64,000 nucleotides of DNA, from positions 1,081,001 to 1,145,000 of the forward strand of contig WAEK01000010.1 in the NCBI GenBank assembly GCA_011634665.1. The letters are read 5' to 3'. The translations under genes were made by a program, and so were the position numbers. Positions 13,804-23,136 of this stretch are shown here, piece by piece. Numbering within the stretch: position 1 is the first letter of the stretch; each line of letters opens with the position of its first letter. The DNA is from Mortierella sp. BCC40632. Taxonomy: Eukaryota > Mortierellomycota > Mortierellomycetes > Mortierellales > Mortierellaceae. The notes below the pieces were generated by a model. That model did not search any database. It saw only the letters and a program-made list of their open reading frames with translations, and was not told the origin of the DNA.

Positions 13804-15272
13804 ATGAAGGGGTCTCTTTTGGAAGGAGGTGAACACATTTCATCGCTCTCACCTCCTGCTGACAAGGCTGGAGGAAAGCGCATCTTTCAGGCTCTGGAAG
13901 AACAGTCGAAATCAGAACCGATTGAATAGGCTAGTGGCCCCAGCAATAATACCAATGCCAGCAAGAGGAGCAAGGCTGGTACCCCTACCAGTAATACTAG
14001 GAACACCAAGTCCAGCACTACCAATCCCGCCAATACTTACAGTAGTGACAGCAAAAGCCCGAACAATGCTGGATTAACAGTCAGTAGCAGGAGTAACAGC
14101 AACTACTACAGTAGTGACGGTGACAACAACGACGGTTGTATTGATAGCAGTGATAATGTTACCATCATCCAGGCCGTAAACGAAGACGCAGAGGAGAACG
14201 ATGGGGAGGGGGAAGGCAAAAATGACGATGTGGATGAGCAAGGAGTAGACGACATGAGCGACTGTCCAGCAAAAATAGTCACTGGCGTGTGGGCTCAACC
14301 GGACGTACAAGTTTTTTTGAAGTGGCTCTTCGTTTTTGAGAATGCCCAACGTTACATCAAATCTGGCAAGACATCGGGAACCAAGCTCTCGGACGTGCAG
14401 AAGGAAGTCATCGAGGTTGTCAACACCTTTATCAACAATCGTTCAGAGGAGGAGCAAAAGCTGAAGAAACTCAAGCCATGGACTCGGGAGACGGTTGAAT
14501 CCAAGTTTCGATTCATCAAGGATTGGTATGACAGATGTGTTAAACTCAAAAAAAAGACAGGCTACAGCGACACTCAAAAAGAGATGCTCAAGGCCTTCAT
14601 CAATAATACCTGTCCATATTTCAACAGACTTTCCAAAGTATTTGGAACCCGACTTGCAAGAAATCTCTCACCTCCCCGTGTCTCATCTGACCAAACACCG
14701 TTTCTTTCAAACGACCCTGATCTGGAAGACTGTCATCGTGGTAAATGTCCTATGCTTAATTGGCATGTCGCCCTTGAATAAGAAATGTTTTCTAACAAAT
14801 TCGGCTGGGGATATTCTACCTAGGTGCAGGATCGTCCTCGACCACAGCCACTACCTCCTCTGCACCTCAATCAACCCCTCAGTCCAAGTCATGTCTAGTA
14901 TTTACTTTAGAAGAACAGATGGCGAGGATCCAAGAGATTTCTAGGAAATCTCAACCCACCTGTGAAAGCTTGGAAGATTTACGGCGGCATATGGAACAGG
15001 AGATGAGGTTCCAAAGGGATATGATAGAGCGACAATGGCTGGCACTCGACAGAGAACGACAAGTTTTAGACACAGACAAGAGGTATTGGAAGGAAAGAAA
15101 GGAGGATATCAAGGAAGACCGGCAGCGCCTCCGAGATCAGGCGGAGGAAATCAAGAGGGAAAGAGCCGAGATCGAGAAGTGGAAGACGGATCATATGGAA
15201 TTGATTCGCAAGGTTGCAACATACGAAGCCATTTTAGGAGGACACGCAGGCTCCTATTCATCCTCCTTTTGA
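13804..15272 (+). pseudogene. Myb/SANT-like DNA-binding protein with C-terminal coiled coil, probably transposon-derived
   Basis: One frame runs from ATG 13804 to 14740 and continues after a GT-AG intron (14741..14823) in exon 14824..15272. A single in-frame TAG at 13927-13929 interrupts it. Translation could instead start at ATG 14254. After a Ser/Asn-rich low-complexity stretch comes a trihelix/Myb-like domain: hydrophobic and aromatic residues around WAQPDVQVFLKWLF and again around KPWTRETVESKFRFIKDWYD. Then come a Ser/Thr/Pro linker and a long charged coiled coil (roughly 14930-15220). The order of parts resembles the minus-strand gene inside the Harbinger-like element at 18351-19822, so this may be the accessory DNA-binding ORF of an older Harbinger copy. 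Exact family not certain. Confidence 0.5.
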
Positions 15273-15706
15273 ATTAAAGGTGAAAAATGATTGTTGTTTC
15301 TGAGGTCGTTGGATTGTCATCCTATTCCTCAAGACCCAGTCCTCTAAACGAGCAAACTTATTTTTGGCCCTGTCACCATGAGCACCGCGAATGCATCTAC
15401 TCTACGTCGTCAATCTCCAGGCTTGGATCGGGATCTTTGAACAGATTTCGAAACGCCGTGCTTCTCATGCTGCTTGCCCGCTGTCACTTGGGAATTCCTC
15501 TGTCGAAGAACATCAGCCTCAAGAAGCCCTACAACATTATGCCTTAAAAAATATGTTCCTATTAATGCCAACACAAAAAGTGCTTCTTGATCTATACAGT
15601 TACCATGTTTGTAGTTCTTTGCTACTGCTTCACAGGATTCATCAACAAACTCTATAAATCACTTTTTCTCTCCATCTTTTGCATCCTTTGCTTCCCCCAT
15701 CGCACT
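15273..15706. other. Intergenic, no gene seen
   Basis: Short open frames on the plus strand, none with family features. Confidence 0.5.
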
Positions 15707-16066
15707 ATGTCACCTGTTAAACTCAAGTAATACAATAGAATCGACAATAGCGCCCCTAAGTGGAGGATTATTGATTTGGTGATTGAGCAAGGTCAAGACC
15801 CAGTTGAGGTTGCTCACAGCTTCAATACCCCGATCTTCATCACCAGAACAGTTCTTGACATATTCAGTGAATGCGCTGGTCGAATCGCCAAGCTCCATAG
15901 AGGCGAGATCTGTTGCAGCAGGGTAGAAAAAGAGCATACTATCTTCCTCGTGCAGAGGATGCAATTCTATGTCTCCTACCGATCAACGACTTGCAGACAA
16001 GCCAAACAAGCACCTCCAAATCCAATCTTGACGCAGTCGAGTTCGTGTTTAGTAAGAAGCGATTGA
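15707..16066 (+). pseudogene. Helix-turn-helix relic, possibly N-terminus of a transposase
   Basis: From ATG 15707 the frame reads MSPVKLK, a TAA stop, then continues open with KWRIIDLVIEQGQDPVEVA and further residues to 16066. The pattern (basic, II-L, G, VA-F, then a second helix) resembles the paired HTH at the start of Tc1/mariner-like transposases. No DDE catalytic region follows. The in-frame stop and the neighbouring relics favour decay. Family assignment is tentative. Confidence 0.25.
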
Positions 16067-16479
16067 GGTGAGACCCCTTCCGGCCATGCCGGAAATGTTC
16101 TCACTTGTATCACTTCTGTCATAGCAGCCAAGTGGGGTCGCGAAGTTGGGATCAATTTTCAACTTTCCACCCTAGTCTCCACCTAGGCGAAATTTCGACA
16201 CTCGCTATACATGTCCCGACGAGTGTAAGGACCCATGCATAGAACACGCGGATTCCGCTCAAAACTCAGTTCTCGTTGAGGTGGAGGTTGAGGGAGAGGT
16301 GAAAGAGACTGATGTGAATGGGGGAGATGAAGACGAGAGTTGCGATTAAATGATGAAGATGAAGCAGAAGAGAGGGAGGAGCGCTACCAAGAGGGGAGAA
16401 GAGAAGAAGAGGAAGCTCTTTCTTGTTCCTGTAAAATAATACTCGCCACTGAGTAATAAAAGAAAATCACCCAAATACA

Positions 16480-16914
16480 ACAATGCTTTCACCATGACTG
16501 ACGACTCTTGGCTTCAAATATTACCCGAAGACCTCTGATATGTTGAGAGTGCTGAGGACACGACGTGCCACATCCCTAGTAAGTAGTCAAGACTTGTTCT
16601 GAGAGATGGCAACATCATGAATGCGGTCGCTGTTAAGAGTCATATCTAACGTTCGGTGTTCAGCACTCCCAAAGTTTATGTGTGCCTTGGTAAGGCTTTC
16701 AAGAGACATTCGACTGGTTTTCCAGCACAATCCACTATACAGCCATCGCCTACCGGGTGGGGCAGCACAGTCGACGAGTGGCACGAGTGGATGAGGGGAT
16801 CGTTTTTGATGATAGATCGACGGAACAGTTCTTCGAGTTGATAATCGGCAGAAATGCTGAGCAGAGCCCACGGAAACCATGGCGTCTGATGGAGAACCCA
16901 CTGGTCAGAACCAG
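16480..16914 (+). pseudogene. Third channel paralogue, dead copy, left part (TRP-box exon and start of coiled-coil exon)
   Basis: Aligns base for base with exons 12147-12257 and 12353-12600 of channel A, including the shared block GACGACTCTTGGC and the intron with donor GTAAGT. The arginine codon CGA of the TRP-box region reads TGA here, and further stops follow. The copy stops exactly at 16914 after ...GGTCAGAACCAG and resumes at 20086, on the far side of the Harbinger-like element. Confidence 0.75.
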
Positions 16915-17082
16915 TAGGGTATTCATCGTCACAATTTTCGAAAATGCGAAACCCGAATTAGGAAAGTAAAAAAATGTGACTTTCAAAAGTATGCCTCGCA
17001 TTTCTTTTTTGTTCCCACATTGCTACACCCCGCTCCATATTCCCTCACATTCATCACTTTTTACCCCACATTGCTTTAACAA

Positions 17083-18349
17083 ATGCCAAGAACATCTCTG
17101 CGTTCTGACCAACTGGACACAGCGCTGACTCTGTTTGCGCTGGCAGTCGTTTCTACTGTGCTCTATGCACTAAGAGGCCGGGATCCCAATCCTATGTTGA
17201 CACTGACAGAAAATCTGGGTCGAGCGTATGAGGATGCTGCCAGTGCTCGGTACTTGGAGCCTCGCACCCGTATTCCTGTTTCTACAGATTGGAGACTTCG
17301 GGTGCTTGAAGAGTACAGAGATCAAGAATTTCTTGTTTTCATGCGCATGACAAAGGCCCAATTCAACACCTTGATAGATCTTATCAAGGACCATCCTGTC
17401 TTTGTCTCGAAAGGAAACAAGCCTCAAGAACCTGTTCGCGATCAGCTGAAAACATGCCTTTATCGTCTCGGAGCAAAGGCAGAATCTATTGACCGCACAG
17501 CTGCCGCGATGGGTATCTCCAAAGGGTCAGCACAAAACTATTTCTGGAGGTGCATCGAGGCCATTTGCTCCCTTGCCCCAAGGTTCATCCAGTGGCCAGA
17601 TGCCAACAGACGACGAGAGATCAAAGCATGGACCGAAGAGGCATATGGTCTTCCACAAGCTATTGGCGCTATTGACGGAGTTCACTTTCCATACGACAAA
17701 GCTCCAAACCTCGAGCCCGCTGCGTGGAATACATACAAGTGTCGGTACGCTGTGTGAGTGCCACTGCAGTCTGCGATCACGAAAAGTTCTTTACATTTTT
17801 GACGCAGGGTTTGTCGGATCAATGCACGACTCACCAGCATTCAAATGGACGCTTTTGTATCAACGGAGCAATATCTTCTTCAGGGGAGACGAGTATTTGT
17901 TGGCGGACAGTGGGTATGCATTACTCCCAGTAACTATCACACCATTTCGAGAAAAAAAGCAGAATACCAGAGAGCGCCGAACCTTCAACAGCCGGCATAA
18001 GTCAGCTCGGAGTGTGATAGAAAATGCTTTTGGAATGCTCAAAAGCAAATTTAGATCTCTCGAATGTATGGCTGTCGATGTTGAGAAGGAGACGGATAGA
18101 AAGGGCGTGAACAACTGGATTTTAGCTTGCGCTACACTCCACAACTTTCTCCTGATGCATCCAGGAAAGTGTCTCGAGGAGAGACCGAAAAGTACTTTTA
18201 ATCGGACCTATTTGAGACGAGCTTCTGTTGAGCTTCCGGTGGATCACAACGAGAAGCGAGATAGATGTGATGGAGATGCAAAGCGCGAGAAGCTTTTGTA
18301 CAATGTGTTGCGAGATACACCCCATACTAAAAGAGAGTCTTATTCATGA
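17083..18349 (+). pseudogene. PIF/Harbinger transposase (DDE_Tnp_4) with two frameshifts
   Basis: Starts at ATG 17083. An N-terminal hydrophobic/HTH part (GISKGSAQNYFWRC) precedes the nuclease. The catalytic acidic residues are visible: D198 in GAIDGVHFPYDK, D in LLADSGYALLPVTITPF, and E in SARSVIENAFGMLKSKF. The frame changes twice within about 60 nt: near 17753, where GTGTGAG reads like a 2-nt gain, and near 17810, where GGTTTGTCGG lacks one T. The intervening stretch still encodes the conserved SATAVCDHEKFFTF, so two indels fit better than a short intron (GTGTGAG...CGCAG), but an intron cannot be fully excluded. The C-terminal half is uninterrupted to the TGA at 18349. Confidence 0.8.
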
Positions 18350-18350
18350 A

Positions 18351-19822
18351 CTACAAGTTTGTCTGTTGCATTTTGCTCTTGAGAAGCTCATTTTGTAACC
18401 TCAAGTCGAAATTCGCTTGTGTTAATTGTTCTATCTTCTTCTCCAGTCTGTCAGTCTTCTCCTCCATCCTGTCAATGGTCCCTTCCAATCTGCCGATAGT
18501 GCTTTTTACGATCTCAACAATAATATTCATCTGGTCAACGTTCCCCGTACCAAGCGTTCTCAGAGCATCAGCTAGATTTGATACTACGGCGCCGGTTGCC
18601 CCTTGTGCGTCCTTATTCCTGGACTGCGAAGTAGGCGAAGTAGGAGAACTCATCCTTGCGCTTACTTCCATGTCGTCTTCAGGAGGTACACTTATCAGGG
18701 AGTCCGCTTCACAGCCTAAGTCTATTTGTTACTGAAAAAATGTAACTAACACAGACAGATTAACAAAAAATAGCGACATTTGATATGAGCAAGATGATAT
18801 TACCTTCGGAAGCATCATCTAGTAGTGTATCCACTGTTTCTAAGGCGCGAGCATTCCATTCTCCCTGATATCGACACTTAGAACCGTTTCCCACATACTT
18901 CCACAGCCTGTCATAAAACGGACATATTTTCTCCGCCTGGTTCTTGAGGCTCAGCCCATCTTTTGAGCCAGATCCTGTCATTGAGATTGCTCCATGAGCT
19001 TGCCGAACTTTTTGTTTAATATACTCTATTGCCCCTTCGTGCGTTTTGCTGGTGTAAGAGTGTTTGTCCTGAGAGCCTAACTCTTTTCCTAACATACTCG
19101 GCAGCCTCACAATATACGGCGTCAATTCCGCCACTAGATCTTGCGAGCGTGGTATCAGATGAACGAGCAACGTTATCACCAGTAGCCATCCATGCAACGA
19201 GGGCTAGGGTAGAAGGTTTTTTCCAAACTCCTGAAAGACCTTCTGGTTCAACAGATGCGGACAAACCCCTCGATTGTTCGAAAGATCCTTCTGGCTCAAT
19301 CGATGCCCGGATACCTCGTAGTCGCGCTTGCAGCTCTAAGTTGTAGCTTGTTGGTTTAGGGGCTTGAAGCGACATGGAGTTGTGTTCCATCTGGTTGCTG
19401 ATCAACTTCTTGCATCGGTGGTTTGTTCTGCTCCCCAGATTGAGAGAGCCTGAAGATGCGAACTCCAGGGGGAATTGGTGGCGTGCGGGATTTGGCTACC
19501 GAGTTTGTCGATGTTGATGTGCCTGAAGCGAGCAGTGACATGGACAAATCAGATGTGCGTGATCGTTTGCGGGCAAGTGGTTCATCCTCTTGTCCATCCT
19601 CTTGTCCATCCTCTTGTCCATCCTCTTGTCCATCCTCTTGTCCCTTCGTGGTGACATGGAGCCATGCTCTCCGTCATTCGTGTAATGAGGCTGCTCAGTC
19701 CGCGTCCTAACTCTTGCTCGCGACTGAGTTCGAGAAGGAGTAGCATCAGTAACAACAGGGTTGGTAGGATGAACGACTTTTCCGCTTCGTAAAGTGAGTG
19801 AGTATTTAGATCTGGGTGCCAT
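18351..19822 (-). pseudogene. Harbinger-associated Myb/SANT-like protein, frameshifted
   Basis: Probable start at 19822 (MAPRSKYSLTLRSGK). A basic, repeat-containing N-terminus follows, with five KRMD units encoded by a 12-bp minisatellite. Then come a Myb-like segment (SGVWKKPSTLALVAWM), a second helical part (THEGAIEYIKQKVRQA, EKICPFYDRLWKYVG) and, in another frame, a C-terminal coiled coil ending LLKSKMQQTNL. Three reading frames are needed and stops occur near 19496, so introns cannot explain all of it and decay is likely. It converges on the transposase with only 1 nt between the two stops. Confidence 0.55.
19582..19643. repeat. 12-bp minisatellite, five copies of TCCTCTTGTCCA
   Basis: Perfect or near-perfect direct repeats inside the Myb-like gene. 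They keep frame and encode repeated Lys-Arg-Met-Asp on the minus strand. Confidence 0.95.
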
Positions 19823-20085
19823 GGTGAAAGAAGGTAATAGGAATGCAAACGGTGGGGGATTAGGTCGAGAAAATACTAAATACAGAAGTTTTTTTTTGTC
19901 AGAGTAAACACTTTTTTTTCGTTCCGGTTGTACGAAAAAATGATTGGACCACATTGATTTTGGGACTGTGGGATCCCAAAATCCCAAAATCAAAACTCTC
20001 TAAAATTGGCAAGCGTGCTCCAAAATGGTTGGCTAGGATTTTGTTTGTCACTTTGTTGTTTTGGGATTCGTATTTGACTACCCCT

Positions 20086-20388
20086 CAGATGTTATTAGAC
20101 AAAGTCTCGAACATCCAGGAGCGGGTTACACAGCAGGAGTAGTGCCTCGGTAGTCCCGGAAGTGACATTTCAACCGTGCTTCGAAGGTCTGCCGAAAGGT
20201 CACAGGTCCAGAGATTGCAACAGAGCATTGCGAAGATGGATAGGAGAATATATCGAGCAACCAATGAGATCATTGAGATAAAGGCACCCACGTCCGAGAC
20301 AAAAGAGATGCATCCGAAATGAAGGAAATGACGGTTAAACTCCAGAGTGACATCAAGGTTGTCCTTGGAATGATGTGGGATTCATAGA
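20086..20388 (+). pseudogene. Third channel paralogue, dead copy, right part (coiled-coil end)
   Basis: Starts with ATGTTATTAGACAAAGTC, matching GTGCTATTGGATAAAGTC in channel A, and runs through the coiled coil to a terminal TAG. Stops and indels interrupt it, for example a TAG soon after RVTQQE. It continues the left part at 16480-16914 across the transposon. Confidence 0.75.
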
Positions 20389-21840
20389 CAAGGGCACGGT
20401 TTAAAGATTCAGTGTCAGAGGATCGAGGTTTTTCTAAACGCTACTATCGCCAGTGTGAAAGATATATCAAGTCCAGCACCACTGAGCGTAGTGTAGTCAG
20501 TTTGATGGAAATGGCGAAGAGTCTGGACTGCTTAATAAGGGTAATGAAATGGATCTCAGCCCGTTGACGAGTACCTTTTGTCTTCAACTGCCCTGGTCCA
20601 AGAGGTCAGCATCATTTTGGACTCTGGCTCTCGTTATGTAGCAGCGAGGACCACATACAAAACCATTTACAGGATGAGAGGGGACAATGGAGCAATCAAC
20701 TTGTGGTGATATTGGATTCTTTTGACCAATGGGTTCCTGGAGGAGAAGAGTGACTGGGACTGCAATAAATATCCAAGCTTTGCAAATGATCCTCATCAGG
20801 AGAAATCCATATAAAGATCATATTGAGACCAAGCAAGGATAACGTGAAGACCATAAAGTTTCCGGAGCCTGTTCATCTTTTAGGTGTCAGGTGAGTAGTG
20901 TTGGATCCGTCCTCACTGGCATTACCTCTCTATCTTTACCTACTAACACAACCGATCGGATCTGATAGAAAATAACCGGGACCTTGGGCGACTTGACAAA
21001 TAAATCTCTACTGTGTGTCGGTGTTAGTCTCCAGATAGTTGTTGTGGCTGGATGAAATCGGAATGAAGTTGTCCTGTCAAGCTGAAACGAGTTGGATGAC
21101 TCCTGTTAAGGAATGTTGTCTTTTTTCTTTCGCGCACAAACTTTCTTTTCTCCTCACTTCCTATCTCGTCCACACCCACCGGAAGCGGGCATTTTCCCGC
21201 CAACTGCGCAAACACTAACGTGTTCAACCTAAAATCATAAGCTCGCAGCAGACCTGCTGGATTCGACTCTTGTTGATTTGTTCTTGGATTTAGGTATTGT
21301 AGTATTCTTCATCTACAGGAATACGGACCCTAATTGGTGATAGAACGTTCACCAAAGTGGAAAGCATTTCGGCGGATACTTGATCTAGTCAGCCCCTGAC
21401 TCTTGAACTAAAACCCGAGGGGCCTAGAATGTTAACTTGGAACCGTCACATGTATCCCAAGCTACAGGTCTTTCGGCGGTTGTAGGGGATATGAGAAGGG
21501 TCATTCATTTCAAATGGTAGGCTGCGTTTGGATAGAAATGTGTAGATGTAGGGAGAGTGGAAGAGGGAAGCGGGCACGGTTGCACAAACACATGGGTAGA
21601 TGAGATGGGAGCATCTGCCCCTGATTTTCTATACAAATCGGAGAGAGTGATGTCCATTCGTTGACCCATATAAACATCCCGCTCCACTTTTTACTTTTCT
21701 TTTTTTCTTTCCTTCTTTTCTTTTTTTTAATAAACTGCGTCCGTTTTGCACCCTCCCTCCCTCCTGACTCTCCTTAACCGTTGATTACTTGCCCAACACA
21801 AGCACTTGCCGTTATCGCTAGCCCTGTCAAGTCAAATACC
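20389..21840. other. Intergenic; possible coding remnant and NiCoT promoter
   Basis: One open stretch at about 20568-20709 (plus strand, DEYLLSSTALVQEVSIILD) ends in TGA and matches no family I recognise. It may be another decayed gene. The rest up to 21840, pyrimidine-rich close to the start codon, probably includes the promoter of the transporter. Confidence 0.4.
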
Positions 21841-23136
21841 ATGGGACGCTGGAGCGGACTGAGTTTACTACAAAAGAAGGCCATCATCACCATCGGATGC
21901 CTGGTTCTGGTTAATATCGTAATATGGATTGCGGCCGCTATTATTGCAAGGACCTACCCATCGTTGTTCGGATCTATGGCTGTTGCCTACACTCTCGGCC
22001 TTCGTCATGCCGTCGATGCCGACCATCTTGCAGCCATTGACAACGTGACCCGCAAACTCATGTATCAGCAACAAATTCAAGAACATGGTTCCACAACAAA
22101 AAAACCGTCGTCTCCACCTGTCTGTGTGGGTCTTTTTTTCTCCCTGGGTCACTCAACCATTGTTGTTGTCGCCACGGTGATTTTAGCTGCGACAGCCACG
22201 GCTCTCAAGGATAAACTGGATGCCTTTGGTGAAACTGGCGGCATTATTGGCACGTCGGTGTCCGCAGCCTTCATGTTTTTGATCGGAATCATTAACTTGG
22301 TTGTTCTTGTCCAAGTAACACGAGAGTTGTATCTCATCCGCAAGACAGGCGAGTGCCATTATTTTGACCCTGTTCAAGAGATGATCGCAGCCAACGAGCA
22401 GCGGGGACAGCAACCGGAGCAACAGCCAGAGCAGCAACATCAGCACGGAGACATCAGGACCGAAGAAGACACCAAGTCATCAAACTCATCTATTGATCCG
22501 AACGAGCAGCATGGCGTTCAACACCACCGTAAGCCTGTTCAGGCTGGAGGGTTGTTTGTTCGCCTCTTCCGACCTTTATTCAATTTGATTGACCGAAGCT
22601 GGAAGATGTATCCACTTGGTGTACTGTTTGGACTCGGCTTTGACACAGCAACCCAAGTGGGCGTTTTGGGTATTGCAGCAGTGAGCGCACATCAACAGTT
22701 TTCGATGGCTGTTATCCTAATCTTTCCGGCCCTCTTCACCGCCGCCATGTCGTTGATCGATACCTTGGACGGCATTTTGATGGTGAATGCATATGGTTGG
22801 GCGTTCGTCAACCCAGTTCGCAAACTGTGGTACAATTTTACCGTAACACTATTGGGTGTCTTGGTCGCCTTTATCGTGGGTTTTGCCGAGCTGTTTGCGC
22901 TGCTTGCGGAACAGTTGAGCCTGGAGGGCAAGTTTTGGGATTTCTTTACTATGCTGGCGGATCACTTCGGTATAATTGGTTACGTGATTATCGGTCTCTT
23001 CGTGGTCACTTGGGTGATTGCCGTGGTTGTGTATCGCTTTAGCTCACTAAAGAAGCTTGAGGAGAGCGTAGTGGTTATCCATCACACGTCCATGTCTTAT
23101 CCTGCCTCTCCTGAGAAAGTCGCTTTGCCAAAATAA
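21841..23136 (+). CDS. NiCoT-family nickel/cobalt transporter
   Basis: Single-exon gene, 431 residues from ATG 21841 to TAA. The frame is open 20 codons further upstream but only with a TTG. Signature motifs of the family are all present: RHAVDADHLAAIDN (His/Asp pair at about residues 56-62, metal selectivity), FSLGHSTIVV, LFGLGFDTATQVG and LIDTLDGILMVNAYGWAF. There are about eight membrane segments, with a Gln/His-rich hydrophilic loop in the middle (about residues 180-225) that could bind metal. Expected role: high-affinity Ni2+/Co2+ uptake at the plasma membrane, for example for urease. No interruption seen. Neighbours on both sides are non-coding or relics. Confidence 0.95.
   Translation: MGRWSGLSLLQKKAIITIGCLVLVNIVIWIAAAIIARTYPSLFGSMAVAYTLGLRHAVDADHLAAIDNVTRKLMYQQQIQEHGSTTKKPSSPPVCVGLFFSLGHSTIVVVATVILAATATALKDKLDAFGETGGIIGTSVSAAFMFLIGIINLVVLVQVTRELYLIRKTGECHYFDPVQEMIAANEQRGQQPEQQPEQQHQHGDIRTEEDTKSSNSSIDPNEQHGVQHHRKPVQAGGLFVRLFRPLFNLIDRSWKMYPLGVLFGLGFDTATQVGVLGIAAVSAHQQFSMAVILIFPALFTAAMSLIDTLDGILMVNAYGWAFVNPVRKLWYNFTVTLLGVLVAFIVGFAELFALLAEQLSLEGKFWDFFTMLADHFGIIGYVIIGLFVVTWVIAVVVYRFSSLKKLEESVVVIHHTSMSYPASPEKVALPK

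Larger units (their letters stand above)
16915..20085. mobile_element. PIF/Harbinger-like DNA transposon (3.17 kb), inactivated, with 3-bp target duplication CAG
   Basis: The element carries a DDE_4-type transposase (plus strand) and a Myb-like DNA-binding gene (minus strand) in convergent order, the classical PIF/Harbinger pair. Its ends are defined by the split channel relic: CAG at 16912-16914 and CAG at 20086-20088 flank it. Removing the element plus one CAG restores alignment with channel A. The left end TAGGGTATTCA and the reverse complement of the right end AGGGGTAGTCA form a short imperfect terminal inverted repeat. A 3-bp duplication fits the superfamily, although CAG is not the usual TWA target. 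Confidence 0.72.

Noticed and set aside
19582..19643. 12-bp direct repeats considered as a CRISPR-like array
   Set aside because: Contiguous units without spacers, inside a gene of a fungal transposon: a minisatellite.
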